Shown here: piece by piece, positions 1 to 8,748 of the stretch
How the letters are laid out: every line of letters begins with the position of its first letter
Position numbering within the stretch: position 1 is the stretch's first letter
Origin: CAZGMN01 sp964645765
GTDB lineage: Bacteria; Acidobacteriota; Aminicenantia; Aminicenantales; Aminicenantaceae
Assembly: GCA_964645765.1 (NCBI GenBank)
Contig: CAZYBE010000011.1
Coordinates: 29,355 to 93,354 of the forward strand
Direction of reading: 5' to 3'
Length of the DNA: 64,000 bases
Program-made: the position numbers and the translations under genes
The notes under the pieces: generated by a model
The model's database searches: none
Told to the model about the DNA's origin: nothing
Seen by the model: the letters and a program-made list of their open reading frames with translations, nothing else

Positions 1-147
1 CTGTTCATCTTCTATCTCTTTCTCCCTGATTAGCTTTTCTCTCTCCGCTTCCCGGATAGCGAATATGGTCAGTATAAGGCTGAAGATAAATATTATCGCA
101 GCGAAGAGTATTGTCGCTCTTCTCTGCCAGTTCAGTTTTATCTTCAT
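1..147 (-). CDS. N-terminus of a probable membrane sensor kinase (partial)
   Basis: Reverse-strand reading from an ATG at 147 gives 49 residues that run off the window edge. It begins MKIKLNWQRRATILF, followed by a hydrophobic segment (about residues 10-30) and a charged helix rich in Arg, Glu and Lys. The histidine kinases of the four cassettes downstream start the same way: a short basic N-terminus, one membrane segment, then a charged helix. It also lies on the same strand in the position expected for the kinase of a fifth cassette. No catalytic domain is visible, so the kinase assignment is inference from layout and N-terminal form. Confidence 0.5.
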   Translation of the reverse strand, partial: MKIKLNWQRRATILFAAIIFIFSLILTIFAIREAEREKLIREKEIEDEQ

Positions 148-533
148 TTGGAAATAATCCTCAGCTCATTATTCAATATGATTTGTTTTCTTTGACAATT
201 TGGACATTTGAACCCCGTTTCCGCTTCAAGAGCTTAATACAGGAAAAACCAATAGTCAATTCTATAACTCAATATCTCTTTCAACCAACTTAAGCTGAAT
301 TTCCTCTATGATGATGTGATGCAAGGACTTTTTTCTATTCTCTTCTCCTTTATTTAGGTCTTGTGGACCAAACTTGCACCGTCAAGTAAAACTCACACTC
401 AAAGCATAGAGCATTTTTCAATAAGAAAGTGTTAAGGCCCTGTTTAGATTCTGTTGTGATTTGATTTCGTTTTTTTCAGAAGACTTAACAGAGCCCCTCT
501 GTGCTCACTTAATTTATCCCGCTTAATCTTAAT
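148..533. other. Intergenic region before the first cassette
   Basis: This stretch of 386 bases contains no convincing gene; the 60-residue plus-strand ORF in it has no coding character. An imperfect inverted repeat (GGCCCTGTTTA near 437-446 against TTAACAGAGCC near 485-495) lies about 40 bases downstream of the propeller gene stop and could be a weak terminator for it. I do not see an 11-bp half-site array like those before the other kinases. Confidence 0.4.
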
Positions 534-2633
534 TTATTTTTTCTTGCCTTTCTCTTTGGGCAGGAAGTTCTCCATGACCCAGACCTCGGACTTTTCATTC
601 TGCGTCCTCGCAGTAAAGGCAATACGTCGACCGTCTGGGTGAGCACGCAAATGCATCAACCTTGACATCGCTAAATCAAGCTTCTCAGGCTCGCCGCCTT
701 TCACTGGCACGCGCCACAAATCGACCATGTCCTCACTTCCCTCACGTGTTTTTCCGTAGAGTATGTACTGCCCATCCCTCGCCCACGCAATCGTGCTGAT
801 GTCTTTGACTTGTATCAACTCCAGAGGCTCGCCGCCTGCGGTTGGAAGAAGCTTCACCACATTTCCCGCAGTAAAGGCTATTTGTCTACCATCCGGTGAA
901 AGTACTATAAGATGACGGTCTGGGCTTTGGGAAAAGCGAAGAAGCTCCTTCTCAATGCCGGTTTCAACTTCGTAGCGTATGATCCGACGGGATTCCTTGC
1001 CTGACCGCATAAAGTAAACTATTTTTCCGTCAGGAGCCCCTTCAGGCGAAAATATGGCTTCGCCCTTATCCGAATCCGACTGGGCGATGACCTCAGCATC
1101 GCCTGTCTGAGCGTTGATAGCGAACAAAAACCACCATTTTCCCTTCTCGTTCGGTCCGATGGCGAGAATCGAGCGGCCATCAGGAGACCAGCGGATGTAG
1201 TGAAAGTTCAGGCCTCCAACATGCTTGGGAACCAATTCACGGATTTCATCTGTTCGAAAGGAGCGAATGAGCAAAACAACTCCTCCTCCTGCCACTTCCC
1301 CTCGTGACGAACGGCAGACCAGTTCCTGACCGTCGGGTGACCAACTGGGAGCGGAATTGAAGCCTTCATACTTCTGAACTGCCTTGATGGGAGAGGCCAG
1401 CACCTTGCCGGTCTCCGGGTCGATCGAGGCAACGTAGATGTCACTCCACCCAGAATAGATACCATAATACAAGGAGCCCTCTCGAGTGATGCCGAGTGGA
1501 CGGAGATTTCCCATATCTGCCCTTACAAGCTCAGCATCTCCTTTGGGTTTCCCATCAGCAACATGAATGGCCCAAATGCCTATGCTTCCAGTGCGGTCAC
1601 TCTTGAAAACCAACCCTTTCCCGTCAGGTGTCCAGCCGAGGACCAGATCATCAGCCGGATGCTCAACGAGCGGTATTTGCCGGCTTCCGTCGGCGGCGAG
1701 GAGGAAAATATCGCGGTTTCTCAAGTCTTGCTGTTGAGGAAAGCTGTAAGCAATATATTTTCCATCAGGTGAAAGGCTCATCCTCAATCGGTCACCCGAA
1801 CATGGCGCCAGTGATTTTACATCCTTGACAGATCCATCTTCCGTGGATACAAACGCAATCTTTAGGGCTTGGCCCTGCATACTAAAAAAGGTCAGAATTT
1901 GCTTCCCGTCCCCAGACCAAGAGGCCGGCCATGGCCACTCTTCCTTGCTGGCGTAGAGGACTCGGGGTGCGGAGCCATCCATTCCTATGATTCGCAGTTC
2001 ACCGAATCCTTCCTTATTCTGCCAGGTGTATGCGACTTGGCGACCGTCGGGAGAGAATATGGACTGGTAGGCCATCTCTCCGGCATTATAGGAAGCATCT
2101 TTGGTGATTAGGCGGTTTTCCCCTTTTTCAAGGTCGCGGACTCCAAGATTGCCATTCTCCCACCAGTTCACATAGGTGAGGTATCTGCCGTCTGGGGAAG
2201 GTGCTCCCATAAAATAGGAATCGATGGCGTCAGCCCAGACCTGGCGGATTCGGAATTCCTTTTCGCCTTTTTCGATTATTGCCTGCGCTCTCGACAAAAC
2301 ATCCAGCTTTTCACGCGCCACTCTTACTGCTTCGGCTTGCTCTGGATAATTGTCGACTACCTTCTGAAAGGCTTGCTGGGCTTCTTCAAGACCTAACTTT
2401 TCATAGCAAAAGCCGATATACAGTTGAGATTTGGCTGCGTATTCTCTTTCTCCAGGATATTTCTGGATTAGCTCACTGAAGAGCTTGATGGCTTCATTCA
2501 GGTCGCCCTTTGTTTCCATGGCGAATTTCGCTTTCTCGAAAAGCACTTTGTGCTCTGGAGAATTTTGAAGGCCAAAAGCCATCAGCGCAGCTGCTAAAAC
2601 TGCGGTTGTGATAATAATTTTTTTTAAGTTCAT
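534..2633 (-). CDS. Exported TPR-PD40 propeller protein, cassette A
   Basis: 699 residues. It starts with a signal peptide (MNLKKIIITTAVLAAALMAF), then a TPR-like region (about 30-115) with GDLNEAIKLFSELI and YIGFCYEKLG motifs. The rest carries repeated PD40/TolB-like blades with recurring SPDGR/SPDGK, DGKxI and GxPR motifs. Such domains form beta-propellers in the periplasm or on the outer membrane and usually bind proteins or peptides; no peptidase motif is seen. It is the last gene of cassette A, 100 bp after the response regulator, with its own half-site array upstream. The start is fixed by AGGAGGT 7 bases before the ATG. Function is unknown; it is probably the regulated output or a partner of the kinase sensor. 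Confidence 0.85.
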   Translation of the reverse strand: MNLKKIIITTAVLAAALMAFGLQNSPEHKVLFEKAKFAMETKGDLNEAIKLFSELIQKYPGEREYAAKSQLYIGFCYEKLGLEEAQQAFQKVVDNYPEQAEAVRVAREKLDVLSRAQAIIEKGEKEFRIRQVWADAIDSYFMGAPSPDGRYLTYVNWWENGNLGVRDLEKGENRLITKDASYNAGEMAYQSIFSPDGRQVAYTWQNKEGFGELRIIGMDGSAPRVLYASKEEWPWPASWSGDGKQILTFFSMQGQALKIAFVSTEDGSVKDVKSLAPCSGDRLRMSLSPDGKYIAYSFPQQQDLRNRDIFLLAADGSRQIPLVEHPADDLVLGWTPDGKGLVFKSDRTGSIGIWAIHVADGKPKGDAELVRADMGNLRPLGITREGSLYYGIYSGWSDIYVASIDPETGKVLASPIKAVQKYEGFNSAPSWSPDGQELVCRSSRGEVAGGGVVLLIRSFRTDEIRELVPKHVGGLNFHYIRWSPDGRSILAIGPNEKGKWWFLFAINAQTGDAEVIAQSDSDKGEAIFSPEGAPDGKIVYFMRSGKESRRIIRYEVETGIEKELLRFSQSPDRHLIVLSPDGRQIAFTAGNVVKLLPTAGGEPLELIQVKDISTIAWARDGQYILYGKTREGSEDMVDLWRVPVKGGEPEKLDLAMSRLMHLRAHPDGRRIAFTARTQNEKSEVWVMENFLPKEKGKKK

Positions 2634-2697
2634 GATGCTACCTCCTGGTGGTTATTTTTCCATTCACCAACAAAGTAGCTCTTTTTATCTTTAATGT

Positions 2698-2734
2698 TGT
2701 CAAACAAAAGTAAAAGAATGTAAAAGATTGTTAT
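2698..2734 (-). promoter_or_regulatory. Half-site array before propeller gene A
   Basis: On the plus strand four related hexamers start at 2698 (TGTCAA), 2709 (AGTAAA), 2719 (TGTAAA) and 2729 (TGTTAT), giving steps of 11, 10 and 10 bp. The same 11-10-10 spacing occurs before kinase A. PhoB/OmpR-type regulators bind direct repeats spaced 10-11 bp, so the neighbouring regulator is the likely ligand. Confidence 0.6.
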
Positions 2735-3420
2735 CAGCCCATGAACCGGTATCCTGCTCCATAGACGGAAAAAATATGTTTGGGATGAGCTGGGTCTTCC
2801 TCGACCTTTTTCCTCAATTTCAGGATATGATTATCGATGGTTCGGGTTGTGGGAAACCTCTCATAGCCCCAGATTTTATCGAGCAAAGCCTCTCTGGTGA
2901 CAACTTCGCCTCTATGCGCAATGAAGTACTTAAGAATCTCCACTTCAAGCGATGTCAGGTCAACTTCCTTGCCCTTGCGCCTGACTTTGAAATGAGAAAA
3001 ATCAACTTCAACATCGCCAAAAGAATAAACGTCAGGGATTCTTTTCGCTTCCCTTTTCTCGCGCCGAAGGTGAGCCTTGACCCGTGCTAAAAGCTCGCGA
3101 ATGCTGAAAGGTTTGGTTATATAATCATCGGCGCCGACCTCCAACCCTACCACCTTGTCAACCTCTCCCCCTTTGGCGGTGAGCATTATGATTGGGATAT
3201 CCATGTTTTTCTGGCGAAGCTCCCGGCAGACTTCAAGGCCATCCATCTTGGGGAGCATGATGTCAAGGATGATTAAATCCGGCCGTTCTTCCAAAGCTTT
3301 GCGAAGCCCTTCCTGGCCATCATAAGCCCAGGTCACCTCATATCCTTCGCCAGCCAGATTGAGTTTCAACCCTTTAACCAGGTCCTCTTCATCTTCGATA
3401 ATCAATATCTTCTCTTTCAT
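2734..3420 (-). CDS. OmpR/PhoB-type response regulator, cassette A
   Basis: 228 residues: receiver domain (1-120) with acidic pair ED/E at 9-12, phosphoacceptor Asp53 in ILDIMLPKMDG, Thr in MLTAKGG and Lys in ITKPFS, then a winged-helix DNA-binding domain (about 130-228) ending GAGYRFMG. The recognition helix reads TTRTIDNHILKLRKK. The gene begins 2 bases after the kinase stop with AAGGA 7 bases before the ATG, so the two are co-translated. It is expected to be phosphorylated by kinase A and to bind the repeat arrays before kinase A and propeller A. Confidence 0.93.
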   Translation of the reverse strand: MKEKILIIEDEEDLVKGLKLNLAGEGYEVTWAYDGQEGLRKALEERPDLIILDIMLPKMDGLEVCRELRQKNMDIPIIMLTAKGGEVDKVVGLEVGADDYITKPFSIRELLARVKAHLRREKREAKRIPDVYSFGDVEVDFSHFKVRRKGKEVDLTSLEVEILKYFIAHRGEVVTREALLDKIWGYERFPTTRTIDNHILKLRKKVEEDPAHPKHIFSVYGAGYRFMG

Positions 3421-3422
3421 TC

Positions 3423-5552
3423 TTATTCCTTAATAGGGCCAGTAAGAGGAAGAATCACTGAAAAGATACTTCCTTCTCCTGGCTGGCTCTCGACTTTAAC
3501 TCTGCCGCCGTGGGCCTCTGTAATGTGCTTGACCAGCGTCAGTCCTAAGCCGCTTCCTCCTGTTTCTGCAGAGACTTTATTTTTCACCCGGTAAAATCTT
3601 TTAAAAATCTTTGATGTTTCTCTGGGCGAGATTCCTATTCCCTTATCTTCGACTTGAAGAATAGCATGATTTCTCTCTTTGAATAATCTTACTGCCACTT
3701 CCTTCCTTTCTAGAGAAAATTTCATGGCATTGCTTAAGAGGTTGATTAAAACACTGGCCATGGCTTCCCGGTCAAAATCCATCTGGGGAAGGTCGGCGGC
3801 AATTTCTGCTTGAATCTTAAATCCTTTCTTCTCCAAGTGATAGCGATAGGAATCTAAAGTATCCCGAACCACATCGGACAAATTCCCTTTTTTAAGATTG
3901 AATTCTTTTCTTCCCATCTCAATCCTGGAGAAATCAAGGACATTATTGATGAGGTGCGACAGCCGCTCGCTCTCTTTGGTGATGATTTCATAAGCCTCTC
4001 GCTTTTCTTCCTCTTTCAAGTCGTCTTTTCGTTGGAGTGTTTCGCCATAGAGCCGAACGAGCGTCAGAGGCGTTTTTAACTCGTGGGAGACATTATGGAC
4101 GAATTCGGTTCTTAGCCGGGTTGTCTCTGATTCCCGGGCAATATCCCGTATGATCAAAACGACACCCAAAAGCATTAAGACCACAATGACACTGAGAAGC
4201 ATTCCATAGAGAATGTTCTCTCGGACCGCTGTTCTCTCCAACTCATTGAAGGCAGGCTGAGAAGTCAGGAGTTTCCAGGGGAAAGGAAACTGGCGAAAGG
4301 ATAAAGATAGAGAATCCTTTGAAGCCAATTCCTTTTTCCCGCTTAAGACATTTTGACCGCTTTCATCGATGATTTGGATTTGAAGTCTGGAATCTTCTCT
4401 TATCTCCGCAAGTATTTTCGGCAATATCTCTTTTTTAAAATAATCAAGATCCCAGCAATGGCCACCATAAAGAGTTTTTTCTGGTTGAAAATCAGGAAGG
4501 AGGCGATAAGAGATAAGACAAAAATTTGCTTCTTGGCGAACGGCAAAGAAACGTTCTGGCTGGCTCTCTTCCCCTCTCCTGGAGAGAGCATGTTTTTCTT
4601 TTATTCGGGGAACAACCTCCCTCTTCAAAAAGTCTGTAAAAAGCAATGCTTGAAGATAAGGAGCTTCCCTCTCTCTCAAGGCACGGTAGGCTTTTTGAAT
4701 TTCCGGAAACTTCTCATTCAGTTTTTTTTTAAGAATTGATTCGATATCGGCAATGAAAAAATCATAGCTGGGAGAGCCAAGAAGCCAATCTCCATTCCTT
4801 ATCTTCTGATAAAGGTCGAGCAAAATTTTAAGGCTTTGCTCTTCTTTCCCTCGACGCTGTTCTATCTCAAATAACTGAAATGTAGCCCCTATTCCATAAG
4901 GATGGCCTGCTTTATTCTTTAATTGTGCATGCTTAGCAGATAGCTCGCTATAAACTTTGTAAGCTTCCTCATTTTCTTTTAAAGAAAAGAGACAGCGGCC
5001 CAGGCCTTCGAGGGCCGTTGCCCGATCTTGCTCTATAGAGGCTGACACTGAGCATTGTTTATAAAGCTCAGCGGCCCGGCGGTAGTTCTTTTGGGTGAAT
5101 TCAAAAGATTCTGCTCTCTGAAGGTCTTGGGAAAATTTACTGGTCAATAGACTTTTTTCCTCTTGGAAAACCGAAACATCCTCGGCTCCAGTGCGAGGAA
5201 AAATGATTTGATAATCCGCATCGAGGAGAAAAGCCTGGCCTGTGACTTGCTTGGAGTCTAAAGGAAAATTATAAGGGCCTTGACTCGCGCTTTCTTGCTG
5301 GATCAAGGAAATAAAATTTTCCGCCTTTAAGGCCTGCTTTTCATACTCAAGAAGTTTAGCCTCAAGAGATTTCAGTGCAGCCTCGCCTGAAATCCAGAGA
5401 TTTGACTCAAGAATTTTCTGGACTGCCTCACGCCTTTTGGCAAAAGTGCTCAAACTTAAATAGCCAACGATAAGCGAAGGCAACAAAATGGCCAGCAGGA
5501 AAATGAGGATGATTTTTTTTCGGGCAAATATCCCCTGAATAAATATTTTCAT
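3423..5552 (-). CDS. Membrane sensor histidine kinase, cassette A
   Basis: 709 residues. Membrane segment 1 is about 13-33; a long extracytoplasmic region (about 35-445) includes TPR-like helices near 145-245 (KNYRRAAELYKQC); membrane segment 2 is about 447-468. The HisKA helix has the phosphorylated His490 in HNVSHELKTPLT. The ATPase domain shows the N box (NLLSNAMKFS), G1 (EDKGIGIS), F (FKRFYR) and G2 (GGSGLGLTLV). No HAMP domain is evident. It is the first gene of cassette A and its signal is unknown. No good ribosome binding site precedes the ATG, unlike the propeller gene, suggesting lower expression. Confidence 0.92.
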   Translation of the reverse strand: MKIFIQGIFARKKIILIFLLAILLPSLIVGYLSLSTFAKRREAVQKILESNLWISGEAALKSLEAKLLEYEKQALKAENFISLIQQESASQGPYNFPLDSKQVTGQAFLLDADYQIIFPRTGAEDVSVFQEEKSLLTSKFSQDLQRAESFEFTQKNYRRAAELYKQCSVSASIEQDRATALEGLGRCLFSLKENEEAYKVYSELSAKHAQLKNKAGHPYGIGATFQLFEIEQRRGKEEQSLKILLDLYQKIRNGDWLLGSPSYDFFIADIESILKKKLNEKFPEIQKAYRALREREAPYLQALLFTDFLKREVVPRIKEKHALSRRGEESQPERFFAVRQEANFCLISYRLLPDFQPEKTLYGGHCWDLDYFKKEILPKILAEIREDSRLQIQIIDESGQNVLSGKKELASKDSLSLSFRQFPFPWKLLTSQPAFNELERTAVRENILYGMLLSVIVVLMLLGVVLIIRDIARESETTRLRTEFVHNVSHELKTPLTLVRLYGETLQRKDDLKEEEKREAYEIITKESERLSHLINNVLDFSRIEMGRKEFNLKKGNLSDVVRDTLDSYRYHLEKKGFKIQAEIAADLPQMDFDREAMASVLINLLSNAMKFSLERKEVAVRLFKERNHAILQVEDKGIGISPRETSKIFKRFYRVKNKVSAETGGSGLGLTLVKHITEAHGGRVKVESQPGEGSIFSVILPLTGPIKE

Positions 5553-5588
5553 CGCCAGCTTTGAAATCCGACTTGCTGAATAATTTCA

Positions 5589-5655
5589 TGTCAATTGTAT
5601 CAAATTCAATCATCAAAATGTCAAAAAAATGTAAAAAATTGTCATCAAATGTAAA
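5589..5655 (-). promoter_or_regulatory. Half-site array before kinase A
   Basis: Hexamers on the plus strand start at 5619 (TGTCAA), 5630 (TGTAAA), 5640 (TGTCAT) and 5650 (TGTAAA), with the same 11-10-10 spacing as before propeller A. Another TGTCAA starts at 5589. The array lies 37-103 bases upstream of the kinase start, consistent with autoregulation by the cassette A regulator. Confidence 0.6.
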
Positions 5656-5800
5656 AGGGAATTTTATGAGGGGGACGAAAATTAATTGCAAAAAGTGCGA
5701 AAAGAAATATCAATAATCTTGAATTTGAATTTAAAGAACAGGTAATAAAAAGATTTGAATGTCTTCTTTGGGAATTCTTTGTTTCCGCTTTTCTGCTATC

Positions 5801-7954
5801 TCACTGAGTGCCTTTTTTTATTAAAGGCAGAAAGCCCTCCATCAGCCAGAGCTCTTCGTTGCCGCCAAAGCCTGCCGTGAAGGCAAATTTTTTGCCATCC
5901 GGCGACCAGTCGATATGAAAATTCTGAACTTCTTCATTTAGAATTCCTGTCCTAATTTCCCTCGGTTCTCCTCCCCCTAAAGATACAACCATAATACGCC
6001 CCTTAGATGTGTACGCAAGTTCTTTTCCATCCGGCGACCAAGAGAGTTCGCAGTGGCCGTGGACATTTTCAACGTTTACTACAATCCTTGGCTCCCCACC
6101 CTGAACAGGCTTAATATTGATTGTCTTATCCAGCGAAAAATAAGCTATATGATTTCCATCTGGTGCCCACTTTATTGCGGCATAATCTACCCTGTCTGCC
6201 TCTGATGTAAGCTGACGGACTTCGCCTCCTTCCGCTGGGACGATATAAATATTCAAGAGAACTTCCTCTTTTGATTTTTCTGTTTCGTGTAAAAACGCAA
6301 TCCACTTGCCATCAGGCGACCAACAAGGGAACCTGCCCTGAGTGGGGCTTTTGGTAATTTGTTTCGGCTCCCCTCCTTCTACAGGGATGGTCCAGATGCT
6401 CACCCGGGGCGGGAGGACTCCCTCTTTATAAGCCACAAAAACTATCTTTTTTCCGTCTGGAGACACATCATTTCCACCACCCGGTAACACTTCCACAAGT
6501 TTAGTGTCCTTGCTGGAATGAACCGGAAAAAGGTTCCCTCCTTGAGACGGAACGGCAACGATATTTCCCTTCCCCCATCTGAAGTATATCGTCTTTCCAT
6601 CAGGAGACCACCTCGGATGGCATGGATAGCCTTCGAAATCTTCACTGCCTGTAAACAGGGTTGCCGTTTCAGGGCTAACCTGTGTTGCCTTCCCGCCGCC
6701 TGCGGGGACTGTGTAGACCGCTTGATGCAGGGGATTCGTTAAGAGGAGTCTAATTTTGTTGTCGGTTGTCCATCCAGCGATCATACTAAGGCTTTCCGAA
6801 GGCAGCTTTATTTTTATTGGAGCTTCTGCGAGTTTTCGATCTACGGACGCAGGAACGATCCAAATCTCATCGCTAAAATTGCTGTCGCCGGGCTCATAAT
6901 GAAAGGCAATCATCTTACCGTCTGGAGACCACACAGGTCCTCTCGCTCTCCCGGGAAACTCGGTCACTTTAATAGGCTTAGTGCCGTCAGAATTTATAAC
7001 CCAAAGGTCTTTTTGCACCTTCCCATTTTCTAAAAAATGCGGTCGGGTAAATGCGATTCGTTTCCCGTCAGGAGAAAAGGCGGGTTCTCGCGCCCATGCG
7101 TCTGTCAAGCGTCTCGCTTCTCCACCGTCTACGGGAATTGTATATAATAGGTGTAATAAAACTGGTTCGCTTTTTTCTGGTTTTATCTCGGATGAAGTAA
7201 TATCCATTGAACAAAAGGCAAGTGTTTTTCCGTCCGCTGACAGGCTCAAGCGATAATCGTAGGCGTGGCCTCCACCATACAAATTAATGGGAATCTTCTT
7301 AGGTTTGCCTCCCGAAGCGGAAACCACATATATTACATCTTTCTTGTTGTCTTCTGCATTAAACGCTATCCATTGACCATTGGCTGACCATGCCATTATA
7401 TTGCCCATATTCCAGGCTCCCATGGGCTCGGTCAGCCTGACAGGTTCGCCCGCAAGATCAGCTTGCACCTTCCCATGAATAGGGACGACCCAGACGCTGC
7501 CTTGAGAAGTAAATGCGAGCAGCTTTCCATCCGCTGAAAGGACTCCGTTGCCCGGGTTGGCCGGGATTCGGATTTTTCGAAAGCTTGGCTTGTGTGTTTC
7601 CTCTGTTAGAGCTTTGGCTATCTTGGCTAGCCGTTCTTTGGCCAAGGCCACTTCTTGTGCTTGTTCAGGATATTTATCAACGACACTCTGAAAAGCTTTC
7701 TGGGCTTCATTTAATCCTAGTTTTTCATAGCAGAGGCCTATATGGAGCTGTGCTTTGGCAGCAATTTCTCGGTTTCCCGGAAACTGTTTTACTATCGTCT
7801 GATAAATCTCAATCGCTTTCTCTAACTCCCCCCCAACCTCTTCCTTGTAGATGCCAGACTGGTAAAGCTGCTCGGCACTCTGCTGAAGGGAAGCGGATGA
7901 CGCAAAGGCCAATATTAAGATAAAAACAATGAACACAAATAATTTTTGTTTCAT
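5801..7954 (-). CDS. Exported TPR-PD40 propeller protein, cassette B
   Basis: 717 residues: signal peptide (MKQKLFVFIVFILILAFASS), TPR-like repeats at about 25-115 (ELEKAIEIYQTIVKQFPGN; IGLCYEKLGLNEAQ), then many PD40 blades with SPDGK and WSPDGK motifs to the C-terminus. The end, ELWLMEGFLPLIKKG, matches the WVMENFLP ending of its paralogues, a shared C-terminal signature of all four proteins. Its blades mention no catalytic triad, so I see a binding protein rather than a peptidase. It is the last gene of cassette B, 112 bp after its regulator, with AGGAGGT before the ATG and a TGTGAA direct repeat upstream. Confidence 0.85.
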   Translation of the reverse strand: MKQKLFVFIVFILILAFASSASLQQSAEQLYQSGIYKEEVGGELEKAIEIYQTIVKQFPGNREIAAKAQLHIGLCYEKLGLNEAQKAFQSVVDKYPEQAQEVALAKERLAKIAKALTEETHKPSFRKIRIPANPGNGVLSADGKLLAFTSQGSVWVVPIHGKVQADLAGEPVRLTEPMGAWNMGNIMAWSANGQWIAFNAEDNKKDVIYVVSASGGKPKKIPINLYGGGHAYDYRLSLSADGKTLAFCSMDITSSEIKPEKSEPVLLHLLYTIPVDGGEARRLTDAWAREPAFSPDGKRIAFTRPHFLENGKVQKDLWVINSDGTKPIKVTEFPGRARGPVWSPDGKMIAFHYEPGDSNFSDEIWIVPASVDRKLAEAPIKIKLPSESLSMIAGWTTDNKIRLLLTNPLHQAVYTVPAGGGKATQVSPETATLFTGSEDFEGYPCHPRWSPDGKTIYFRWGKGNIVAVPSQGGNLFPVHSSKDTKLVEVLPGGGNDVSPDGKKIVFVAYKEGVLPPRVSIWTIPVEGGEPKQITKSPTQGRFPCWSPDGKWIAFLHETEKSKEEVLLNIYIVPAEGGEVRQLTSEADRVDYAAIKWAPDGNHIAYFSLDKTINIKPVQGGEPRIVVNVENVHGHCELSWSPDGKELAYTSKGRIMVVSLGGGEPREIRTGILNEEVQNFHIDWSPDGKKFAFTAGFGGNEELWLMEGFLPLIKKGTQ

Positions 7955-8043
7955 GACTCATACCTCCTCATGTTAAAATTTTTTCTCCATGAGGAAGGAT
8001 AAGCATTTCAGATGTCATGTGCTTGAAGCTTTCATCTCTTTTG

Positions 8044-8060
8044 TGTGAAAGTTATGTGAA
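8044..8060 (-). promoter_or_regulatory. TGTGAA direct repeat before propeller gene B
   Basis: TGTGAA at 8044 and again at 8055 are exactly 11 bp apart; a weaker CTTGAA lies two steps away at 8022. The core (TGTGAAagttaTGTGAA) differs by two bases from the one before kinase B, so both are probably bound by the cassette B regulator. Confidence 0.6.
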
Positions 8061-8066
8061 CCTTGA

Positions 8067-8747
8067 TCATCCTGCAAATTTATATCCAACTCCCCTCACG
8101 CCGATGATGTATTTTGGATTTTGCGGGTCGTCCTCGATTTTTTTTCTCAGCAGGGAAATGTGCTTGTCCACGGTCCGGGGCTCGATATAGACATTCTCAC
8201 CCCAGACTTCATCGAGAACCTTATTCCGATGAACAACCCGGCCTCGGTTCGCAATGAGAAAATGCAGCAGAGCAAACTCGAGCGCAGTGAGCTCAATAGG
8301 TTTCTCATTCTTTTTTGCCTCGAACCTTTTAAAATCCACCTCGACGTCGCCGAAGCGATAGAAGTCGATTTCCAGCTGCGGCTCTTTAGCCCTCCGGAGA
8401 AGGGCTTTCACCCGAGCCAGCAGCTCCCGGGGACTGAACGGCTTGGTGACATAATCATCAGCTCCCAGCTCCAGCCCGAGGACCTTGTCGACCTCCTGGC
8501 TTTTCGCGGTGAGGACCAGGATGGGTGTTGTTATCTTGGCTTGACGCAGTTGCTTGCAGACTTCAAATCCGTCCATCTTCGGCAGCATGATGTCGAGGAT
8601 GAGGAGGTCATAATTCTGCTCTTTTGCCATGGCCAGACCTTTAAGCCCGTCCTTGGCGCTTGAAACCTCGTGCCCTTCGAGCCTGAGGTTGTCCTCAAGA
8701 GGAAAAAGAATACTCTCCTCGTCCTCGATGATCAGAATTTTTGCCAT
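8067..8747 (-). CDS. OmpR/PhoB-type response regulator, cassette B
   Basis: 226 residues with a receiver domain (acidic EDEE near 8-11, phosphoacceptor Asp52 in LDIMLPKMDG, VLTAKS, VTKPFS) and a winged-helix domain ending GVGYKFAG. The recognition helix reads EPRTVDKHISLLRKK, differing from cassette A in the residues likely to contact DNA. It starts one base after the kinase stop, so translation is coupled. It is expected to be phosphorylated by kinase B and to bind the TGTGAA repeats on either side of the cassette. Confidence 0.93.
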   Translation of the reverse strand: MAKILIIEDEESILFPLEDNLRLEGHEVSSAKDGLKGLAMAKEQNYDLLILDIMLPKMDGFEVCKQLRQAKITTPILVLTAKSQEVDKVLGLELGADDYVTKPFSPRELLARVKALLRRAKEPQLEIDFYRFGDVEVDFKRFEAKKNEKPIELTALEFALLHFLIANRGRVVHRNKVLDEVWGENVYIEPRTVDKHISLLRKKIEDDPQNPKYIIGVRGVGYKFAG

Positions 8748-8748
8748 T

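Noticed and set aside
436..496. Terminator or transposon end near 436-496
   Set aside because: Arms are imperfect, the loop is about 40 bases and no T-run follows; kept only as a remark.
148..533. An 11-bp half-site array before the partial kinase at the window start
   Set aside because: Only isolated partial hexamers are seen, at 9-bp and irregular spacing; not convincing.
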